A DNA stretch of 9,351 nt, taken from Candidatus Jidaibacter sp. (lineage in GTDB: Bacteria > Pseudomonadota > Alphaproteobacteria > Rickettsiales > Midichloriaceae). The translations under genes and the position numbers were made by a program. Location of the stretch: positions 1-9,351 of the forward strand of contig JAJTHY010000034.1 in the NCBI GenBank assembly GCA_021298045.1, written 5' to 3'. The number at the start of each line of letters is the position of its first letter. Position 1 is the first letter of the stretch. Positions 5,677-9,351 of this stretch are shown one piece after another. Below the pieces are notes generated by a model that saw only the letters and a list, made by a program, of their open reading frames with translations, was not told the origin of the DNA and ran no database searches.

Positions 5677-7515
5677 ATGACAGCCGACATAGCAGAATTT
5701 CTGTTAGTACTTTCAACCATACTTGCATGCTCGCAAATGGTGTTGTTTGGAGTAACGCAGAAAATCAGCACATTTAAAACCATTTCAGTGCTTAACTTTA
5801 TCTGCGCTCTTACATCTTTTTTACTTTTGATATTATGCTTTGCAGTCTCCGATTTCTCTGTAGCACTTGTTGCAAACCATTCACATATGAGCAAACCTTT
5901 TATTTATAAAATATCAGCTGCATGGGCAAATCACGAAGGCTCAATGCTAATGTGGGTATTAGTTCTCGTATCTTTTAATATGTTTTTTGCATGGATGCCC
6001 TCAACTAATAAGCACAAATTCCTTACACTCAATGTACAAGGATTTATAATAGCAATGTTTGGCATTTACACTTTAGTGCTCTCTAACCCATTTGCCAGAA
6101 TATATCCAGCTCCTATAACTGGTTTAGGGCTGAATCCCCTGTTGCAAGATATTGGTCTGGCCATGCACCCTCCAATGCTTTATTTTGGATATGTAGGGTT
6201 TTCAATTGCCTATTCCTCTGCAGTTGCCGCTCTTTTTTCCTCAATTAACATAAGAGATTGGGCCAAAGAAACATTGCCATTCATAATGCTTTCCTGGTGT
6301 TTTTTGTCGCTTGGTATTACGCTTGGCAGTTGGTGGGCTTATCGAGAGCTTGGATGGGGTGGATACTGGTTTTGGGACCCTGTAGAAAATGCCTCTCTCA
6401 TACCTTGGCTTTCGGCCACAGCTCTTTTGCACACTTTAAGAATTATAGCCAAAACTAGCCAACTGAAAAGCTGGGGCATATTACTTGCTATATTAACTTT
6501 TTCACTGAGCGGGGTTGGCACATTTTTGGTACGCTCTGGCTCGGTTACTTCTGTTCATTCATTTGCAACAGACCCTGCAAGAGGCGTAGCGATTTTATGT
6601 ATAGTTGTAGCCCTACTAACCTTAGGTTTGGTCTCATTCTTAATCAAAAATAAAAGCCATAGCGAGCCCCACATTCAATTTGCGAGCCCCACATTTTTAA
6701 TAGCGCTCAATAATATACTTATAATCTTTTTTACAATCGTAGTTATTACGGGCACCATTTATCCGGTAATACTTGAGTTGCTTTTTGCACAAAAAATTTC
6801 CGTAGGCGCCCCTTATTATAACTCTTTATTAGCCCCTACAGTTGCCGCGCTTTTAGCTCTTTGTATCTTTGCCCCTCAAATTAAGGGCACACCAGTATAT
6901 AAATTTGCAATATCAGGCTTAATCAGCTTTTGCATTATTTATGTTTTGCCGGAATTTCAAGTTTTAGCGGCATTAATAATTTGGCTTGCTGTGCATTTAA
7001 TTTTAGATTCTATTTTCCTATTGTATAAACTTTACAAAAAAAGTGTTGCAGGCAGTTTTGGCATGGCTTTAGCTCATTTCAGCTTTGCTCTTCTTGCACT
7101 TTCCATCACAATAAATTCATTAAGCCAGTTGGAAATAGAAAGAGTAATAAAGCTTAACCAGCGTCTTACTTTTGGTAGTTATGCGGTAAAGCTTTTGAGC
7201 ATAGATTATTATAAAGGCCCTAATTATTTGTCCCGCATGGCAAAATTTGAAGCTTGGCATAACAATAAATATTTGGGTGAAATAACGCCGGAAACAAGGT
7301 TGTATCCAATAGAAAATCAACAGACAGTAGAATCAGGAATACTACACACTTTGTTGTATGACTTTTACGTAACCACAGGTGAAACCAACCAAAACCAAGA
7401 TATTGTCACGAGAGTTTACATAAGGCCAATGGTTTCATTTATCTGGCTTGGGGGAGTTTTACTATTTATAACTGGTATCATTTCTGTAGTTAAAATCTTA
7501 GTAAAAAAGATTTAA
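5677..7515 (+). CDS. ccmF: cytochrome c maturation protein CcmF
   Basis: CcmF is the large inner-membrane haem lyase subunit of System I, joining haem from holo-CcmE to apocytochrome c with CcmH. The ATG at 5677 gives 612 residues starting MTADIAEFLLVLSTILACSQ, a multi-pass membrane protein slightly shorter than the roughly 650 usual. The periplasmic tryptophan-rich WWD haem-handling motif WGGYWFWDPVENAS is at about 227-240. Candidate haem-ligand histidines are H164 (AMHPPML), H252 (ALLHT), H294 (TSVHSF) and H467 (ALAHFSF). The family segments AWANHEGSMLMW and NPLLQDIGLAMHPP are intact, as is the C-terminal periplasmic domain with ETRLYPIENQQ and a last membrane helix. A TTG-started extension to 5596 is possible but not family-like. 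The ribosome-binding site is weak. No other ccm gene is in the window; scattered ccm genes are common in Rickettsiales. Confidence 0.96.
   Translation: MTADIAEFLLVLSTILACSQMVLFGVTQKISTFKTISVLNFICALTSFLLLILCFAVSDFSVALVANHSHMSKPFIYKISAAWANHEGSMLMWVLVLVSFNMFFAWMPSTNKHKFLTLNVQGFIIAMFGIYTLVLSNPFARIYPAPITGLGLNPLLQDIGLAMHPPMLYFGYVGFSIAYSSAVAALFSSINIRDWAKETLPFIMLSWCFLSLGITLGSWWAYRELGWGGYWFWDPVENASLIPWLSATALLHTLRIIAKTSQLKSWGILLAILTFSLSGVGTFLVRSGSVTSVHSFATDPARGVAILCIVVALLTLGLVSFLIKNKSHSEPHIQFASPTFLIALNNILIIFFTIVVITGTIYPVILELLFAQKISVGAPYYNSLLAPTVAALLALCIFAPQIKGTPVYKFAISGLISFCIIYVLPEFQVLAALIIWLAVHLILDSIFLLYKLYKKSVAGSFGMALAHFSFALLALSITINSLSQLEIERVIKLNQRLTFGSYAVKLLSIDYYKGPNYLSRMAKFEAWHNNKYLGEITPETRLYPIENQQTVESGILHTLLYDFYVTTGETNQNQDIVTRVYIRPMVSFIWLGGVLLFITGIISVVKILVKKI
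6662..6701. repeat. 20-bp imperfect tandem duplication inside ccmF
   Basis: GCGAGCCCCACATT occurs at 6662-6675 and again at 6682-6695, giving two 20-bp units that differ only in their last six bases. The period is not a multiple of three, so the copies are read in different frames (SEPHIQF, then ASPTFL). They fall in a loop between membrane helices. Confidence 0.6.
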
Positions 7516-7547
7516 AAATCCGTTGCTGGTTTGGTTGTTTTTGAGCT

Positions 7548-8006
7548 ATGATCACCAATCAACAAACAGTTTATGCAGCTATGACATACAAACCAGTTAC
7601 ATTGCCAAAGGACTATAAACCAAGCGATAAAGAAGAGTATATGAATCCACTACAGGTTGAGTATTTTAGAGAGAAGTTGCTCAAGTGGAAGGAAGATCTA
7701 GCTCGCGAATCTCAAAGCACTGTAGACCACTTGAGAGATGAAAATTGGAATGAGCCCGACCTTAATGATCGTGCATCTGTAGAAACTGAAACAAGTTTGG
7801 AATTAAGAACCAGAGATCGTTACCGCAAATTGATGAATAAAATTGATGAAGCTTTAGACCGCATTGAAAATGGCAGCTACGGCTATTGCGAAGATACCGG
7901 TGAACCTATTGGCATTAAGCGTTTGGAAGCAAGACCAATCGCGACCCTTTCAATAGAAGCGCAAGAAAGGCACGAGCGCTTTGAGAAAAGCCATAGTGAA
8001 GATTGA
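7548..8006 (+). CDS. dksA: RNA polymerase-binding transcription factor DksA
   Basis: DksA enters the RNA polymerase secondary channel and, with ppGpp, retunes promoters during starvation. The 152 residues align with the E. coli protein without net gaps in the core: the coiled-coil tip motif D71-x-x-D74-R-A76 is present in PDLNDRASVE, followed by the second coil SLELRTRDRYRKLMNKIDEA. At the zinc-finger positions only C114 (GYCEDTGEP) remains; the others read T117, S135 and A138, as in the single-Cys alphaproteobacterial form. The globular C-terminus KRLEARPIATLSIEAQERHE is intact. The start is uncertain: the ATG at 7548 gives E. coli-like numbering, while the ATG at 7581 is an alternative; neither has a strong ribosome-binding site. 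It begins 32 bases after ccmF with no visible terminator, so co-transcription is likely. Confidence 0.95.
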   Translation: MITNQQTVYAAMTYKPVTLPKDYKPSDKEEYMNPLQVEYFREKLLKWKEDLARESQSTVDHLRDENWNEPDLNDRASVETETSLELRTRDRYRKLMNKIDEALDRIENGSYGYCEDTGEPIGIKRLEARPIATLSIEAQERHERFEKSHSED

Positions 8007-8066
8007 TCGCAGGCGTTGTTCAGGTAGTTATAATTTTTGCAAAAAATAAATCCTTTTTATAATTTG

Positions 8067-8095
8067 TTGTAAATCTAAGCTTTTTTACCTATAAT
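8067..8095 (+). promoter_or_regulatory. sigma70-type promoter before the unrecognised gene pair
   Basis: TTGTAA at 8067-8072 (four of six match TTGACA) is followed by a 17-base spacer and a perfect TATAAT at 8090-8095. Initiation would be expected near 8102, leaving a leader of about 20 bases before the ATG at 8122. This is the best promoter match I see in the window. Confidence 0.65.
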
Positions 8096-8118
8096 GCCTG
8101 TAAAATCCATTATAGGTA
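8086..8118. promoter_or_regulatory. 11-bp-arm inverted repeat over the -10 box (operator candidate)
   Basis: TACCTATAATG (8086-8096) and CATTATAGGTA (8108-8118) are perfect reverse complements separated by 11 bases. The left arm contains the whole -10 hexamer, the spacer covers the expected start site, and the right arm contains the AGG that can serve as ribosome-binding site five bases before the ATG. A dimeric repressor bound here would block RNA polymerase. If transcription began upstream, the RNA hairpin would hide the ribosome-binding site. Confidence 0.6.
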
Positions 8119-8121
8119 GAG

Positions 8122-8403
8122 ATGAGGCAAAATCATAACCCAGCAGCTGATATTGCGCTAATGAGCGATGTATTGGACTTCATAAAGGAAAAAGATGATG
8201 CCCCAGCAAATTGCGAGCAGCTTAAAAAGAAATTAGCCAAGCTTGGAGACGGTGTAACTAATATTTTAGACTTCCGATTCGGCAATGAAATACTCCGTAT
8301 AAATTTAGCGGGTTACATTTTTAATCAGCTTCCCTTTAAGAAAAAATTTTTTGAATTGTATTTTGGAATTAGCGCCTCAGCTACTGCTGCAAAACAGTTT
8401 TAA
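8122..8403 (+). CDS. unrecognised protein, N-terminal part of a possibly split gene
   Basis: 93 residues, starting MRQNHNPAADIALMSDVLDF and ending GISASATAAKQF. No family is recognised. It looks soluble and mostly helical, with a Lys-rich middle (CEQLKKKLAKLGDG) and LNLAGYIF-like hydrophobic stretches too short for a membrane helix. AGG lies five bases before the ATG, just after the operator-like repeat. The frame crosses an A6T6 run (8341-8352). From about there the other forward frame also reads as plausible protein and continues for another 220 residues. The last 17 residues here may therefore be out-of-frame sequence after a one-base indel, with this frame being the front of a protein of about 300 residues that includes 8351-9025. 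It may also be a complete small gene. Confidence 0.55.
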   Translation: MRQNHNPAADIALMSDVLDFIKEKDDAPANCEQLKKKLAKLGDGVTNILDFRFGNEILRINLAGYIFNQLPFKKKFFELYFGISASATAAKQF

Positions 8404-9025
8404 TTCTGAATTAAGAGCGGGAGTAAAGTCCGTGAACGGCATTGATCTGCCTGATGGCGCTCAGTTTACAGGCGCTATTATTCCTGTTACCTCCCCGCTG
8501 ATTGTAGCAATTAGAAATAGACAGCCAGAGATGGTGGCGGCTATTTTAACCAATCAAATTTTCCTAGATGACAGAAAAGATAATGTAGCCATTAATTACT
8601 TGCGCCTAATAGACTCTTATTGCTGGGCTATGCGTTGGTACCACAGTACCAATACAGAAGCGGAAGCGGAAATTTTAGAAATGCTTTTTGCAAGCGCATC
8701 TGAAAGTATGAAAGAAGCTGGCGGACAGAATAGGTTAGACTTATTAGAGGTGTTAACAGAAAAATTCTCTATTTACTTAAAGTGTATGATTTTACAAAAT
8801 AACGAGCCTGATAGCTATATTTATCAAAAGCAAAGAGGCGAATTGCAAAAGTTGTGCAATGTGTTTGCAGAAGCGCTACCGCAGAAAGAGACAGAGACAG
8901 AGACTGAAGAAGCTAGAGAAGAAAAATGGTCACCACTAGCATGGGGCGCAGGTGCTTTGATTGTTGGGCTTGGGGCTTACGCGTTAGCTAAATACTTTAG
9001 AGATGATCCCTCAATTGAGAGGTGA
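8351..9025 (+). CDS. unrecognised ankyrin-like, tail-anchored protein
   Basis: The frame gives up to 224 residues. Around 47-67 the reading TSPLIVAIRNRQPEMVAAIL resembles one degenerate ankyrin repeat (TPLHxAIRxxxxEMVxxLL); this is the only family hint. Helical sequence follows, then an acidic Glu-Thr repeat (ETETETEEAREE, about 180-191), then one hydrophobic segment WSPLAWGAGALIVGLGAYALAKYF (about 193-216). Only nine residues follow, so the topology is tail-anchored with a cytosolic N-terminus. The start is unsettled. The TTG at 8351 has no ribosome-binding site. The GTG at 8432 has GGGAG eight bases upstream and gives 197 residues. Alternatively the frame is the continuation of 8122-8403 across an A6T6 run. 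In an intracellular bacterium such a protein could be a host-membrane effector, but that is speculation. Confidence 0.6.
   Translation: MNCILELAPQLLLQNSFNSELRAGVKSVNGIDLPDGAQFTGAIIPVTSPLIVAIRNRQPEMVAAILTNQIFLDDRKDNVAINYLRLIDSYCWAMRWYHSTNTEAEAEILEMLFASASESMKEAGGQNRLDLLEVLTEKFSIYLKCMILQNNEPDSYIYQKQRGELQKLCNVFAEALPQKETETETEEAREEKWSPLAWGAGALIVGLGAYALAKYFRDDPSIER
8887..8904 (+). repeat. hexamer microsatellite (AGAGAC)x3
   Basis: Three perfect copies of AGAGAC encode the Glu-Thr run before the C-terminal membrane segment. The six-base unit keeps the frame, so changes in copy number would only change linker length. Confidence 0.7.
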
Positions 9026-9196
9026 GAATCCTTAGTCCCTCCGTCAAAACTCTGAAATTATCTCAGGATTTTGGGTAATTTTTGAGCCAAACTCTCATGC
9101 ATATGTATTATATAACAAATTGCCCTTTGAATAAATTTCAATAATTCTCCACTGACTGACACAGTCAGTCAAGCGCTGGCTCAAAAAATTTGTATA
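9026..9196. other. non-coding region with nested inverted repeats
   Basis: No coding frame is supported here. TTTTTGAGCCA (9079-9089) and TGGCTCAAAAA (9177-9187) form perfect 11-bp outer arms about 87 bases apart. Between them, near the right arm, TGACTGAC-ACA-GTCAGTCA (9153-9171) makes an 8-bp hairpin that can also form shifted by two bases (ACTGACTG/CAGTCAGT). A weaker pair, AATCCTTAG (9027-9035) and CTCAGGATT (9062-9070), has one mismatch. Together they could form a structured 3' region or terminator for the preceding gene, or be the remains of another miniature element. Confidence 0.5.
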
Positions 9197-9351
9197 TATA
9201 GCTAATTTAACTACAAAAAAGGCACGGTTTTTGCTTTAATTGTCATTCCGCACTTGTTGCGGAATCTTAAGATCCCAAGCAATAGCGAGGATGACTAAGA
9301 GGTGGAGATTTGTTGTATTTTTCATAGCCATTTTATAAGGGTTTAGCTATA
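9197..9351 (+). mobile_element. 155-bp palindromic miniature element (MITE-like), right copy
   Basis: The element has perfect 9-bp terminal inverted repeats: TATAGCTAA (9197-9205) and TTAGCTATA (9343-9351). Just inside them is looser inverted similarity, with an A-rich stretch then GGC. The core holds the hairpin ATTCCGCA-CTTGT-TGCGGAAT (9244-9264), the palindrome ATCTTAAGAT (9263-9272), and an outer pair GTCATTCC/GGATGAC (9242-9249 and 9289-9295). There is no coding capacity, so it would move only with help from a transposase encoded elsewhere. Its first 108 bases match the left copy in inverted orientation. The ends begin and end with TA, which fits TA-targeting (IS630/mariner-type) elements, but the family assignment is inference. 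Confidence 0.7.

Noticed and set aside
6241..6521. Small frames on both strands inside ccmF
   Set aside because: They overlap the WWD region of a clearly conserved gene and show no family signal; they are shadows.
8341..8352. Programmed -1 ribosomal frameshift at the A6T6 run
   Set aside because: Going from the 8122 frame to the 8351 frame needs +1 (or -2). A standard -1 slippery heptamer would lead to the wrong frame.
9077..9089. Dispersed TTTTTGAGC(CA) motif, seen also near 7538 and 4339
   Set aside because: The other matches are 9-10 bases, one in a coding region and one before dksA, without shared flanks; chance in AT-rich DNA explains them.
9150..9175. CRISPR-like or tandem repeat at ACTGACTG...CAGTCAGT
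   Set aside because: It is one hairpin with a short internal repeat; there is no array of repeats and spacers.

Overview
The window is AT-rich and looks like a chromosomal piece of an alphaproteobacterium, most likely a Rickettsiales-type obligate intracellular lineage (inference). Pointers are the ddl-ftsQ-ftsA order with tight spacing, an alphaproteobacterial DksA that keeps only one of the four zinc-ligand cysteines, cytochrome c maturation by CcmF, and dispersed palindromic repeats at both window edges.

Layout. Positions 1-281 hold a truncated copy of a palindromic repeat (73-180) and two short, doubtful coding remnants. From 5583 down to 282 seven genes run leftward, nearly back to back: a small exported Lys-rich protein, trxA, a short glutamine-synthetase-fold protein, ddl, ftsQ, ftsA and recO. 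They probably form one transcription unit joining peptidoglycan precursor synthesis (Ddl), divisome assembly (FtsQ, FtsA), thiol redox (TrxA) and recombination repair (RecO). A 93-bp divergent intergenic region separates this block from rightward ccmF and dksA. After a clear sigma70-like promoter overlapped by an 11-bp-arm inverted repeat come two overlapping frames (8122-8403 and 8351-9025). These are either a two-gene unit or one gene split by a frameshift; the second frame ends in a C-terminal membrane anchor. The last 326 bases are non-coding and hold nested inverted repeats and a complete-looking 155-bp miniature element (9197-9351).

The strongest non-genic signal is that the whole gene block lies between two inverted copies of one 108-bp sequence (104/108 identical by eye). 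Transcription leaving the block at either end enters the element in the same orientation. The right copy has 9-bp terminal inverted repeats, and the window stops exactly at its outer end. The strongest genic oddities are: (i) the glutamine-synthetase-like gene, which lacks the usual N-terminal domain, starts with TTG and is in frame with trxA, separated from its stop by one codon; (ii) the frame break at an A6T6 run in the unrecognised tail-anchored gene; (iii) the promoter/operator arrangement before it. I recognise no defence, CRISPR, tRNA or rRNA locus here.
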